From the NCBI GenBank assembly GCA_013399695.1, contig VXAU01001255.1, forward strand, positions 234,169 through 298,168: a stretch of DNA of 64,000 bases, read 5' to 3'. The stretch comes from Formicarius rufipectus (taxonomy: Eukaryota > Chordata > Aves > Passeriformes > Formicariidae). The position numbers were made by a program, and so were the translations under genes. This document shows positions 1-11,673 of this stretch, in pieces (positions within the stretch are counted from its first letter, which is position 1; every line of letters starts with the position of its first letter). The notes under the pieces are model-generated. The model was not told the DNA's origin and did not search any database. It worked only from the letters and a program-made list of their open reading frames with translations.

Positions 1-218
1 AGATCCTCTGGTCCATTCTCTCCTGTTAAAACAGGTTCATCCACAGCAGGTTGCACAGCACTGAGTCCAGTTGGCTTTGAAATATCTCCAGAGATGGAGA
101 CTCTGCAACTCCTCTGGGCAGCCTGTTCCAATGCTATGCCAACCTCAAAGTAAAGAAGGCTTTCCTCATATTCAGATAGAACTTTTGTGTTTCAATTTGT
201 GCTGTTGCCCCTTAGAGG
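1..218 (-). mobile_element. CR1 LINE fragment, 3' region, cut by window edge
   Basis: On the plus strand this reads as the reverse complement of the CR1 3' region. It shows the familiar run of blocks: caggttgcacagcac, then 'ctccagagatggagactctgcaact', then 'cctctgggcagcctgttccaatgc', then the block before 'gccccttagag'. These match the CR1 segment that in antisense reads 'ccagggatggggcatccacc..ctctgggcaacctgttccagtgcc'. The copy is diverged, noncoding and truncated at base 1. Subfamily not assigned. Confidence 0.85.
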
Positions 219-2059
219 CAGAGGTTTCCATGAAAAAGAATACTTCCTTCCTAGAAACTACAATGTATTCCAAGGGAAGTACAATGAGAAAGATGATGAC
301 AAAGATGTAATGAAAGGATCTTTATACAGATATCATTGCTTGAGTCTCAATACTCTTTAATTGTTTTAGAGGAAACAGGAAACTTTTACACCTAAAAGCT
401 GTCTCTTAATTACGAGCCAGCCTCTTCATCTCCTTACAGTCATTCCATGTTTGCTAGTCTGTTGTGTACATACCCTGGCTATTTTTGCTTTTTTGACTAA
501 TTTTGCATTGCCACAATTTGAGTGGAAATAGTAGAGTTGATTTTAGTCAATAAAGAATGCCGAATGTGTTTAAAATTAAATGGTCTTTAGTCTTTTCAAA
601 GAGTGAGGAAGACAGGTCTATATACTCATTAGATATTACCAGTACATGAAATATTCAGAGAAGAAATACAGTCTTCACTCTGTTGCTATTAAAGCTACTG
701 TCTAAATTTGGACAGTAATTTTTTACTCCTTTCTACTCAACAGACTAAGGTGTCTTCTGGTGCACCAAGAAGCACCCCCTGTTGAAGAGCCAGGGGGCAT
801 CTCATGTCTCTTTATCAATTCTGAGAGGCAGTGTGAAGACTGAATTTCTATCCCAAAGTGAAAAATGCAGACACCTGCCCAGAACAGAGCTCTCATAATG
901 CACAGGCAATAATTGCAAAAGAGAACATTTCCAGCCAGGAATGGCAAACTATGCTAGGACTACAAATGCCAAAACTAAATATATGGATATGTGCAAATGT
1001 CAGGTATGAAACTTTCAGTCTCTCAACACTTACAAAGTTCTTCCAGAACAGCATAAATGGAACTGTTTTGCATCTCCTTAGGACTACACCATTGAGTAGG
1101 TCATTATTATTAATAGATTACCTAAAATAGATTACCTGTGTTGGCCAGTGTAGGGAATGACAGCACATAATCCATCATTCCGTGATAGCCTCAACTGAAT
1201 CATGGCTTGAGTGGAACAGAACCATCATTACTAAAATTTTGAGAATTCCAGTAATTATTGACCTGTATTGCAACCAGGACGGAAATTTGCTGATTACTAA
1301 AGACAAGCATTTCTTGATACTATAATCAGTGGTCTGAAGTGAGGCCCTTTGAGCTCTCCTGAACCACAACGGGCTGTGCCAGCATGTCCCTCTGAGCAGG
1401 ATGCCTCTCAGAGCTACTGAGCTCTCAACCTTGCAAAGTTCAGAGCATTGTCACCAAAAACTGACAATAGGTCCTAGGCTAGCACCCCTAGTCCCAAAGG
1501 CTCAACCCTCGTCTGCTGAAAACTGCCAAGACATTTGATGGAAATGCTGCACTGAAGGGAAACTTTTAACAGGTTATAAATTTTTATACATTTTAAAGCC
1601 TTATATAAAGATATCTTTAAACATTTATATACATATATACATATATATACACATTTATCGGTCTTTGTGTTTGTGTGCAGGTATGTGTGATTGATTTAGA
1701 TACCATAAAGCAATGTTACCATCTTGGATCTACAGCTAAGCCACTATTGTTATAGTGAATCCCACTGACTGTCTTTGTAGACATTAGTCAATAATTTAGT
1801 GCTGCTAAAGTTTTGTGATCTGCCTTAAAACTGATCCACATTAAATCTGTGAATAAACTGCTGCTAGACCAGAATTCTGTAAAAAATCTACCTGTGTTGA
1901 ACTGATACATTTACACCTACCATTCCTACCATACTAGGATCACCTTTTGGGGATATCTCTGGCAGTGGGTCTTTAGGTGATTCTAACTTGAATTTCCTCT
2001 ACATGTTTCATCCATATAGCAAGAAATAGAGCGAACTATCCCATCCAGCTCTGGATGTT
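219..2059. other. Unique AT-rich DNA, no gene recognised
   Basis: No coding region, RNA gene or recognisable transposon could be supported. A slightly GC-richer patch at about 1370-1530 (with ctaggctagcacccctag-like text) could be very old repeat DNA but matches nothing I know. A small TATACA microsatellite lies at 1626-1652. Confidence 0.6.
1626..1652. repeat. (ATATAC)n microsatellite
   Basis: Short run of alternating TA with spaced C (tatatacatatatacatat pattern) inside AT-rich DNA. Simple repeat, no function inferred. Confidence 0.7.
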
Positions 2060-2256
2060 TTCGTTTTTTTGGTTCTTTGGTTTTGTGGTTTTTTGTTTTG
2101 TTTTGTTTTGTTTTGTTTTGTTTTTGTTTGTTTTGGGTTTTGTGTGGTTTTTTGTTTGTTTGTTGTTTTTGTTTGTTTGTTTGTTTGTTTGTTTGTTTGT
2201 TTGTTTGTTTGTTTGTTTGTTTGGGTTTTTTTTGGCGTTTTGAGGGTTTTTTGCAA
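2060..2256. repeat. (TTTTG)n/(TTTG)n low-complexity tract
   Basis: Bases 2076-2235 contain only T and G: first TTTTG units, then about a dozen TTTG units, then looser T-rich text. Long frames on both strands here (phenylalanine/cysteine/valine-rich one way, lysine/threonine/asparagine/glutamine-rich the other) are repeat artefacts. One of several such two-base tracts in the window. Confidence 0.95.
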
Positions 2257-4130
2257 ATTTTTGCCAAACTTGCTTTTCCTAATATGTTTGATGGTGATTC
2301 CTTAAGCAACTAAACCACTTGTTCACAACAGAGTGTTGTTATTATGTCAATGTGTGAATAATATACAGAGAACAACTACTGAAGTTAAGTTCAACTCCTT
2401 CCTTTAAGCATAGTCCCCTTCTAATGGACACTGAAAGACATTTGTAGAAATATCCTTGCCAAGAGAAAACCTGTTAACTCAGGGATGCTATGGAGGAGTT
2501 AAGCCCCAGACCAATGTAAATTGGGGAAGATGTTAGTTATCATGTCAGAATAGGCATGGAGAGTCAGCCAAGGCTCTGACTTCCTGAAAATGTGCTTTGA
2601 ACTTGAAAGCAATTGTTCCAAGTAGTCACCATAATCCCTAATATGAATGTGTATCTCCAACAAAAGCTTTAAGGAGGTTTTTGTAGTAAGTCTTCTTGCC
2701 TCAAATTATTAGGTAATCAGTCAATTTCTGAAATCTTGACAAATGGAACCATGCTCTTAAACGGTTTTGCTACTACAGAAGTTCTGAAACGGGATGTTTC
2801 CATGGATGGCAGCAAGTAGCCAAGTGCAAGTGCCTTTTTTTCCAAAACAACCATACAAAAAAAAAACCAACCTTGATGAGCTAATTGTGCTGTCCAGATA
2901 ATGTTTTTAAGACATTATTGCCTTATTACATCATTAATACTTTTCTCAGTAGCTTCTGGTCCTTTCAGAGGTTGACAGCTGCTATTAAATCCAACTAATC
3001 TGCCTGCTTTTGCTGTCGTGTTTCTCAGGCTCATCTTCATGACTCATCAGCTGATCTGGAGCATTCAAATCCATGCCTTCATCTGTTGCCATGTTGCACC
3101 AAGAAAAAATTTCAGATCTTCTAAGCTCAAGAGCAATGTCTGAGTGTTGTGTGTCTGTACAATCCTCTGACTGCAGAAAAAAGCAAGAATCAAGGTGGAG
3201 ATTAATGATGTCATTATAGTTTGAAAATAGAAAGAAAAGAATTTTTTTAAAAAAAAGAAAGAAAAACCAAACCAGTAACAAATTAAAAACAAATGTTTTT
3301 GAATGTCTGTCCTGAACCTCCAGCAATGTGACACTCACACTTTCCTCTCCAAGCCTGTCCAATTGCTTTCCGAGTTCTATGTTCTTACTTCTACCAGAAC
3401 ATTGGTAGTGCAAGCTAACTACTAAATCTGTGTGTGAAGAGAGGCAGTTTGAAGCCTGAAGCAATGCTATATAGCAATGCACCAGCCTGAAAGAAGAACA
3501 GCTATGTGGTAAGGTACTTCACATGAATGAATTGCTTCTTCAGGAAGAAGGATAGAGTAGCCTGGGCAATGGATCATGGTAATGCTTTTTGCTCTGCTTC
3601 TACAACACCTGGAAAAGTGCTGTGTGGTACACAAGCAGCACTACAGCAGTTCTATCTCTCTTCAGCTCATCCCATGAGTGGTACGATGTCTAAAGCCTAA
3701 TTTTACACAGTTGTGTTCTGAAGTAACCTCATCCCCTCTCATGCAACTGCATCACTGCTTTTGCTCCTTCTACCTTTACACTTCAAGTGCCTTCTAAACT
3801 CCTCTCATTGAGCTGCTTTCTCTTCCAATAATCCCATATGCCTTCTGTATCCACTTGTAGAATGGGAATAGGGGCCCTGTTTTGCAAAGGCAGGAGGAGC
3901 TCATGAGCCAGGCAGCTATACAAGCACCAGTATGCCCATTCTATTTGGGAGCTGACTGTTGCTGCTGAGGGAGTGCGGAGTGCTAATTGTCTTTTCTGCC
4001 CCAGGAAACATGGTGTTCCCTATTCCTCTCCACCTTTTAACATACTTGTTTCCAAGAAGTCTTAGGAATTTGAAATGTCTAATTCATCTACTCTTCCAGT
4101 GGATGTGGCTGAATTTGTTTAAGAGAATAG
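2257..4130. other. Unique AT-rich DNA with one candidate exon
   Basis: Apart from the candidate exon at 2985-3170 nothing is recognised. An A-rich stretch at 3229-3270 (antisense: a polypyrimidine run) lies about 60 bases beyond that exon's putative acceptor. Confidence 0.5.
2985..3170 (-). other. Candidate exon or exon remnant, 61 codons then stop
   Basis: On the minus strand a pyrimidine-rich run ending in ttttttctgcag (AG at 3172-3171) directly precedes an open frame of 61 codons that stops at TAA 2985-2987. The peptide begins SEDCTDTQHSDIALEL and ends EKHDSKSRQISWI; it is acidic, hydrophilic and free of low complexity, unlike most frames nearby. It holds an internal ATG in fair context (caacATGG) that starts MATDEGMDLNAPDQL. 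No good GT donor is seen before the stop, so as an exon it would have to be terminal or the call is wrong. The open frame continues upstream through AT-rich DNA to 3482, which looks noncoding. I do not recognise the protein. The case rests on one splice-like signal plus composition. Confidence 0.25.
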
Positions 4131-4654
4131 TACAGAATCAGAAAATTGTTTAACTTGGAAGGAGACTTGAGATCATCCAGTCGAAATACAACTGCTAAAT
4201 CTAGATCAGCTAGAGCAGTTTGCCCAGGACCATGCTGTGTTTTGAAAGCCTTAAGTGATGGAGATGCCACAACCTTCCTGGGCAACCTGATCCTATATTT
4301 GACCACCTTCACAGGAAAACAAACAAATTGAAAAAAAAAACCAAAACCAAAAACCAAAACCAAAATAAATGAACAAACAAACAGCTCAACCAAACAAAAA
4401 AGAAATCTTCCTGTGTTTTTATGAAACTTCCCATTTTTGATATATGCTCATTGCCTCTTGTCCTACCGGTGTGCACTGCTGAGAAGAGCATGGTTCCCTT
4501 TTCCTCTCTCCAAGTCATCAGGTATTTATGCAAAATTTTTGAAACCACCTTGAGCCTTCTTCAGACTGAACAGTCCCAGCTCTTTCCACCTTTCCTCATA
4601 CGACAAATGCTTTGTACCCTGAAACTTCTTCGTGGGCCTATGCTGGACTCTTGC
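4131..4654 (-). mobile_element. CR1 LINE fragment interrupted by an A/C-rich tract
   Basis: Starts with acagaatcag and 'acttggaaggagacttgagatcatccagtcgaa', the antisense CR1 3' end. It continues with the 'gatggagatgccacaaccttcctgggcaacctgat' block, then 'gaccaccttcacagg'. After an A-rich insertion (4312-4405) it resumes with 'cttcctgtgttttta', 'tgcctcttgtcctacc', 'cttcttcagactgaacagtcccagctctttccacc' and 'tgctggactcttgc'. The order is that of a normal CR1 3' part, so the tract lies within one element. Noncoding and diverged. Confidence 0.93.
4312..4405. repeat. A/C-rich tract expanded inside CR1
   Basis: About 90 bases dominated by A with interspersed C (caaac, ccaaaa units) sit where CR1 normally carries a short A run after 'ccctcacagt'. 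The CR1 consensus flow resumes right after it, which suggests local growth of that A run or an insertion into it. Confidence 0.85.
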
Positions 4655-7600
4655 TAAGTTATTAGGATGAACTGACAGACAAGCAGTGGCATCATATAAG
4701 CTTTTATTGCCTTAGCAAACCAGGCTGAAGAGAGCTGTAGGTAAAGACAGAGGTATGTGACTGTAACAGGACAGAAAAATATCTGAATAGAATTAAGTTA
4801 TTTATGTTATGAATGAAATAAACCCTAGCTCTCAGTCTCTACTACTACTACCCTCTCACTGGGGGTATCAATTGTGACACAAAGGCAGGTGAGTAGAAAT
4901 TCAGTTAATATTCTCTCGCTTTCATTTTCATTAGTTTTTCAACTGGAGAATATGATTAAATTTGTAAAGATGATGTGGAATTCTGATAAGAAAAGTATCT
5001 TACTTTCCAAGAGCTGTATGAGAGTTACCATGCAGTCCAGGATAATTTTATTCTTTAATTCAGTGATTGACTAGACCAGGTTATACTATTACAGCTTTAA
5101 CATGGCTCTCATCTTCTTAGGTGGCTATGATGAAGCAAGTGATGCTACACACACTTGTGTACTGGTTACTTTCATGCTTTGGAAAAGGTTTCAGTTAGTG
5201 GAAAATATATTAAAAACATGTGGCCACATGTCATTGTTTTGATCTTTATTGTTGGAACTAAATAAACTAATATGTGTAGAAACTGGCTTGCAGGCAATCC
5301 TCATGCTGCAAAAGTATAATGATTTGCATTTTCTTCAATTTGCTGTTGAAACCTGACATACAAAAAAGAGAACGTTTTGGTTTGGACACCAGTAGTTCTT
5401 TAAAAGTGGGTAAGGTTTCTCATCTTTCCATCCTGTTTGTTTGAATAACACATAGCCGTGGTATATGTATTTTTAATGATTTTGCATATAAATAGTTTGT
5501 ATACAGTATATTTATCAATAATCACTAGATTTTTTTTTTTTTTTGCTAGAATACCACAAAGGGTTGGTAAATTTCAGTTTCAGTTGCTCACATAATAGAA
5601 GTCAACAGAAAGTCACAAAATAAGTAACTGAGTTAATGTGAACATCCTTCTGTTCTTATGTAGTGCACATCTAAACAAGGCCTTAGGTACAAAGTAGAGG
5701 ATCTAATCTGCTATAGCAGGACTACTACTTAAAGTTTATACTAGAAAGTTTGAATGTGGTGATCACGATGCTCTGACTTCTTTGTGGGTTGTTTGGTTTT
5801 GATTTTGTTAAGAAATCACTACTAATAGAGGTGTTCTTTTTTGGCTTGCCTCTTTCTTGTTACAGAACATGCAAGGTCTATATCCTGTCTATACCTACAA
5901 ACACAATGAGAACAATCAGCAGAAACTATGTAAACTGGGAAAACACCTATGTACAGCCAATCTTCTGTCATGGAGTGATCACTCCATCCTCACCAGGTCA
6001 CTTATCCAGGTCCTCAGCTACACCTCATTAGTCAGGAGAGCACAGAAACATGGAAATTGTGTAACCTGGGGGCAAGAAGTCAACAACTGTAAGCAGTGCA
6101 TCATTGGTTATGGTACAGACTCAGCTTCCTACTTGCAGGACGAAGTCCTGGAAAGGAAGATCAGACATGAAGGCAGTGTGAAACAACTAGTAGATCTAAG
6201 AAAAATGACTCAGTTTTTATTTATATAAGTCTTTGGACTTCACAGGAGATGGCCGTACTGCCTGGCTGAGCACAGTATGAGAGGACTGTGGCTGTGAAAA
6301 CAGTCTCTGGGTTCCAGTGGCATTGTTCTGCTTGGGTGTTGAAGAGAAGCATACAGATTCTAATTTGTGTCAATTCTTCTTGAGCTACCTTGACAAAATA
6401 GTAAATATTTCACACAGCAGAGCACATAAAATATGCAGGTAGATATTTACCTAGTTTATGAAGTATAATAATATTACCATCTAAATTAAAATTAAAAATT
6501 AAAATTAAAAGCACTTGATGCAATAAAGTTGACCATTACAATTCTAATTTGCAAAAGGCAAAAGTTGTTCCTTTTGAATGTCAAATGCCATCTAAATTAG
6601 GAAAAATTCATAATACATAGGGCTTCAGACTTAGGTAATTAATAAGGTATAGTATCAGTACCATGGATTTTTTCCCTTGTTTGTGGCTGATCTTGCTGTT
6701 GTGGCTGATAATGCAGCTAGCAAAGAACTCTCCTGAATGCTTTTTAATTTTCCTTCTCTTATGATGGAGATACAATTTAAAATGAAATAGAGGCCGATAA
6801 GAAAACAGATGTGTATTACAGGGACAAAAACGTCATTGGGTAAGTGTGATCTCTTTTATCTGCCAGATTGTGCATGAGGTCAGCTCACCTACTGATAATG
6901 ATGACCAAAGAGTGAGGTTTGACTTGGGATATGAATAGTTAATATTTTTATACTTTTTTTTAATAATGAAAGATTTTTGTTTCCTTATAAAAGGAATTCT
7001 GTAGTTAAGACTGAAACCACTGGCAGAAAGAAGTACACGAAAGGAAACAGCCTAGGAGAACGATTAGTAATAATGAGGTAATGGTCAAATTATGAGAACA
7101 ATAAATAGAGTAAGAGGGAAAGGAAGAGGTTTAGAAAGCTGATGCTAATGATGTGACCCTGTTGTTGAGGCCATGTAAGTAGGAGTGTGGTCAGCTGTGC
7201 AAATGTTCCCTTCCAGCAGCTGGGACAGGACTATTGCTTCTTGAGGCTCATCTCATCCATAAGGCAAGGGACATGTTTGTGACTGCTGGTGGTCAGTTTT
7301 GGACTGGGGAAGCAGAGGAAAGTGAGAGAAGAGTGGCTTTTTAAAGTGCTTCCAGCAAGTATCAACTGAGTTTGTTTCAGAGTAGTAGTGCAATAAAGCC
7401 ATTCACATTATTTGAGACACTCAAGCTGTTTGAGTCTTAAGATGTTCAAACAAGATTCATCACTGCACAAAGTTTATAAACATTACTGGTTACACCAGTT
7501 ACAACTGATGATGCTACACAGATCCACTGAAATGAAAGGGCAAGAAAAACACCCTTTTTTTTCCTTTGTGCAGTAGCTAGCATTGACAAAGTGCTTTGAT

Positions 7601-9293
7601 TGTTCATGAAGTATATTTCATATGTGCCCAGGCGCAGCCAGACATCTTTCTTTTTAAATTATAATTATTTATATTTTTAGCAAAATATACCAGTTGGGCT
7701 TAATCAACATCTAGGATTAAAACTAGTGAGTGAGTTCTGGAACAGGCTCTCTTACTTTAAAGGTTTTCCTGCAGCAAGCCAGAAATTAGGATTTAGAGAC
7801 AGCTGACAGCTAGCTTGGTTTCTGATGCTTCATGTGCTAAACACAAAAAAACCACAGGAGTATTTGTGCTTTCTTCTACCAGTAAGAAAAGCCACCAGGA
7901 TGCACAAATATTCAAGAGGTGATAACATGCATACCCAGATGCCTAGGAAACTTGCCAGGAGCTAAAGGTGTATAAAAAGTTTTTGAAAGGAAACAACAGC
8001 CAGATGAAGACCGACAAATTCGATCAAGAAAGAAGTAATAGCATTTTATCAATAAGAGTGATTAGGTAATCTGACCTACACTAGGAATGAATAATTGTGG
8101 TAGGAGGGAAGAGCATGACCAGTCTGGAGGAAGTACCCTCCAGAATACAGTAGGAGAAAAGAAGAACTAGAGGCCTGAAACAATGCCTTTGCTTTCACTT
8201 TTTTTCCTGCTTTTTGTTGTAGAGAAATGAGCCCATTACTTCTTTAAAGTGGTAAAGAATTCTCACTTGAAGCTCTGTATGAACACGTGAGCTGATTAAG
8301 GACTGCCTTAGGTAGCTGCAGTCTGGAGAAAAAGGAGTAATGAAGTTGGCATTAACTTTGGGATCTTCTTGTTTGCAGAAGAACCAGGTAAGGCTTCAGT
8401 ACGGCACCCACCCTTTCCAGCATAGGCAGGATCTGGGTGGGAGCATCCACAGGCTGTGCCAGAGTCACAGCAGTTCGGACAGCACAGCCTGGCAGTTCCT
8501 CAGTGATGGGAAGCTGTTCCTGCAGGAGGTTGATGAACATGTGCATCCAAGGCTGGCAGCCTCCTCTCCAAAGAAGAGAGCTCTAAAGGAAGTACTGATT
8601 TGCTTTAGGGTCACAGAACTGTGTTATCTGGAAATGTCTGGTAGCTCCTTTTTTCTATCCTGCATATTTCTTTGTTTTGTGTTAAGTCAATGACTGTATG
8701 TCTGTTGGGTTGGGAAAAGTTAGCTCTTGAGAAACAGTAATTTTAGTTCTCTTTTCCATGTTTATGGGACATATACGCACAATTGAAATTTAAGGAAGAA
8801 TAATTCCTTTAAATTTAAGCACCATTGTCTTTGCCTCTGTAAAATACAACAGTGGTAACTTCTCCCTTTCTTGTGGTCTCTTATGGAATATGACTGCTAA
8901 ATGGTCAGTATAGAAATAATTCAGAAAATGTCTAGTGAAAAGCAATTCTGGTGTTACATGCTCTGTGAAACAGTTCACTGCCTATGGCAAAGTTTCATAC
9001 ATAGACTTGAAGAACGGGAGATGATGCTGAAGCTGTTTGCATTGCCAGAATATAGACAAAAGCTTTGAGGTGGAAAGAAGTTAAATCAATTATTCTTGAG
9101 GACAGTTTGTATGTCTGCAGCAGTCTGACAGAAAATGAATGTGATGGAAAAGCTGTCTTACTCCTCTAATACTTTTCTAACGGATCTTGGATATTATGAA
9201 ATACTGAGACAGGTGGGTCCAGTGAAAAATATTTTTTCCCAGATGGCAACAACATTTTTTTTGCTATAAATATTAGGATAAGAAAAAAGCATT
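4655..9293. other. Unique AT-rich DNA, no gene recognised
   Basis: Largely featureless. It holds a 123-codon open frame at 5857-6228 just after an acceptor-like tttcttgttacag, a short (TTAAAA)n run at 6483-6510, and a GC-richer patch at 8390-8580 next to a splice-like signal pair at 8377-8389. None is enough to call a gene. Confidence 0.5.
6483..6510. repeat. (ATTAAA)n short repeat
   Basis: Four to five imperfect units of attaaa/attaaaa in a row. Simple repeat only. Confidence 0.7.
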
Positions 9294-9376
9294 AAAAAAC
9301 CCACAAACAAACAAAAAAACAAAAACCAAAAACAAACAAAACAAAACCCAAACCAAACAAAAACAAACAAACAACC
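9294..9376. repeat. A/C-only low-complexity tract
   Basis: Roughly 80 bases contain only A and C (caaacaaa, ccaaaa units). The leucine/phenylalanine/cysteine-rich end of the antisense frame 9292-9624 comes from this tract. Confidence 0.95.
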
Positions 9377-9860
9377 AGAATCAGTGGACTAGAGATCTGA
9401 ACACCCTTGAACAGGAAAAAGCATTTCCAAGTAATGATCATTAAAGCATATTTCAGTCCACAGTAAGCTGCTTGAGATGCCAGCGTGTTAAATTTCCCAC
9501 TTACCAGCCAGACCATGCCAGTGCTGTTTAAAAAGAACTGAATTGCATTGTGGTGAGTATTTGACCAGCTCTGCACTTTGCTTGCCTGTTTTACACCCAT
9601 AGAGAAAAAAAATTGATATTTCAATGCTCAGAGTAATCTTAGGATGAGTGTGACAAGAAAGAAAACCATCATTAGTGCTCATAAGTAGAGCATATGATAG
9701 ATATAATTTTGGTTTACCAGCTCCAAGAATGCTCATTTTAACATTAAGTCAAAAGTTTCTTAATAGGCAGTACAAAAGTAAAAATTAACACAGTATATAT
9801 GAAAATAGAAAACTTTTTTAAGTAATTAGGTCTTCACAATTTTGGGGGCTTCTCACAATT

Positions 9861-9919
9861 TTTTTTTTTTTTNNNNNNNNNNNNNNNNNNNTTGGTGTTT
9901 TTTTTTTTTTTTTTTTTTT
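9861..9919. repeat. Poly-T tract containing a 19-base N gap
   Basis: A T run, then N at 9873-9891, then ttggtgttt and 19 more T. Reads probably failed across the homopolymer, so the true length is unknown. Confidence 0.9.
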
Positions 9920-10274
9920 GCCTTGTTTGCCGGTGTAGTTCCCATTTTATTGTTCGTACATTTCTGATCTGGGGACACTTTTACTAATGGCCGAATTTCC
10001 TGAGTTTTCATCAAGCTGAGAAATGTGGTAGCACAATGTCAGGTCAACACATAAGTTACTTTAAAATCTTGTTTATGGGCACAGAGGGAACACATTTTAC
10101 CTATAAATCCAAGAGGTTATTGTTAGTATCACTAAAATCTGAACAATGAAATTCAAGAACCATTATTAGCCTAGTACTATTACAGAAAAAGAAAAACAAT
10201 AGAGTTAAAAAACAGTTTAAAAAAAACCTTAGTAGGAATATCTTTTAAATTGTAGTATACATATTGGTTTTTTC

Positions 10275-10296
10275 TTGTTTGTTTGTTTGTTTGTTT
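10275..10296. repeat. (TTTG)n microsatellite
   Basis: About five TTTG units in a T-rich context. Same unit type as the longer T/G tract near 2.1 kb. Confidence 0.8.
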
Positions 10297-11406
10297 TCCT
10301 TTTATTTTCTTTTCTGGTTCTATGCTTGTCAGTTCTATGCTCCATTTGGTCTGATATCAATGTGGTCATTCTCATGGTTCATGTTTTTACCAGGGTGAAT
10401 TTGAGAGATAATAGAAGTTAGTTTAGGAAAAATACTGCAAAAACAGCTTTCCAAGTTCTTTTCATGTGACTGTGACAAATGATAGGCTTTTTGCTGTAAT
10501 ACAATATGGAAATTTGCAACTCCATCAACATAATGTCTAGAAAACTTTGCATAAACTTTCATCCATACATGTCCACTATGAGTTCCTCAGATTGACTGAT
10601 ATTCAAAGTTTCATGTGAGGTCTGAATTTTTGAAGAAGGTGTGACTCAAATACATTGTTTTTGAAGAAGCAGAAATTTCAAATTGTTGGTTTTCAAGCAT
10701 GTACATTTAGTATAAAAGTCAGGAGTCAAAATTTTCCAGCTTGGCTGCAAAACAACATGCCTTGCTTTTCAAAACTGTACACTTTCAACCTAGTTTTTTT
10801 AATGGTTTGCTGGGACTTCTCTTCACTGCTGCCTTTACACCATGGTAATTTTAAAATGAGTATACTTTCTGTGAGGGACAGAAAAAGAGACTCATAAATC
10901 TGTGGGTGGCATCACCTTTGAGTATAGTCAGAAGTTAACTGAGAGCTGGATGCATCTGTGGCACTGGGAGAGGCTTCAGCCTCATCAGGGATACTGTTGT
11001 GCCAGGAGGGCTGAAGGGTGACAAATCTGGGGATTTTTCAGCATTCAGTGTTGTTTGCCAGGAGGAATGTGGTGATTATGTTGATCATTTCTTTCTCACT
11101 CTAGGATCCACTTGGGGTCATTTTTATATTTGCTAACACGTCTTGCTTTCTTTCATTGTTTTCCAGCTCCATGCTCCACTCGGTTTTACTGTATACATAC
11201 TTTATACTATATATATACAAATGAATTCATTTGTGTATGTTGCCCACCATTTGTTCACTAAAATCAGATTTGATTTCCAGCTACAAGTCTGTACTTCTTA
11301 ACTGACTACAGGTAAGATTTTTGCTACTGTGTGGTCTTCCAAGGCCAAACCAATGCTTGATCGCTCAACATACTCTACTGAGCCAAATCCTGTGGCTCCA
11401 CTTTCA

Positions 11407-11673
11407 AAGAATGGTTGGGGTTGGAAGGGATCTTAAAGATCATTAGTTCCAACCCCTCTGACATGGACAGGGACACTTTTCCCTAGACCACATTTCCTCA
11501 AGCCTCATCCAACCTGACCTTGCACACTTCCATGGACTGAGGTATTCATAGCAACTCTAGGCAACCTATCAGAGTGTCTCACCACTGTCACAGTACACAA
11601 TTTCTTCCCAATACCTCATCCAAACCTCATGTCTTTCATTTCACAGCAACTCCCTGTTGTACCAGACCTGTGC
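11407..11673 (-). mobile_element. CR1 LINE fragment, 3' region
   Basis: Begins aagaatggttggggttggaa, then 'gggatcttaaagatcattagttccaacccctctgacatggacagggacac', the reverse complement of the CR1 3' end. Then come 'cctcatccaacctgaccttgcacacttccatgga', 'ggcaacctatcagagtgtctcaccactgtcacagtacacaatttcttcccaata' and a decayed 'ccattcccccttgtcc' block. About 270 bases, 5'-truncated as usual for CR1. Confidence 0.95.

Larger units (their letters stand above)
9377..11406. other. Unique AT-rich DNA with poly-T and small assembly gap
   Basis: No gene seen. It holds the gap in poly-T at 9861-9919, a short (TTTG)n at 10275-10296 and an 18-base perfect palindrome at 11217-11234. Confidence 0.55.
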
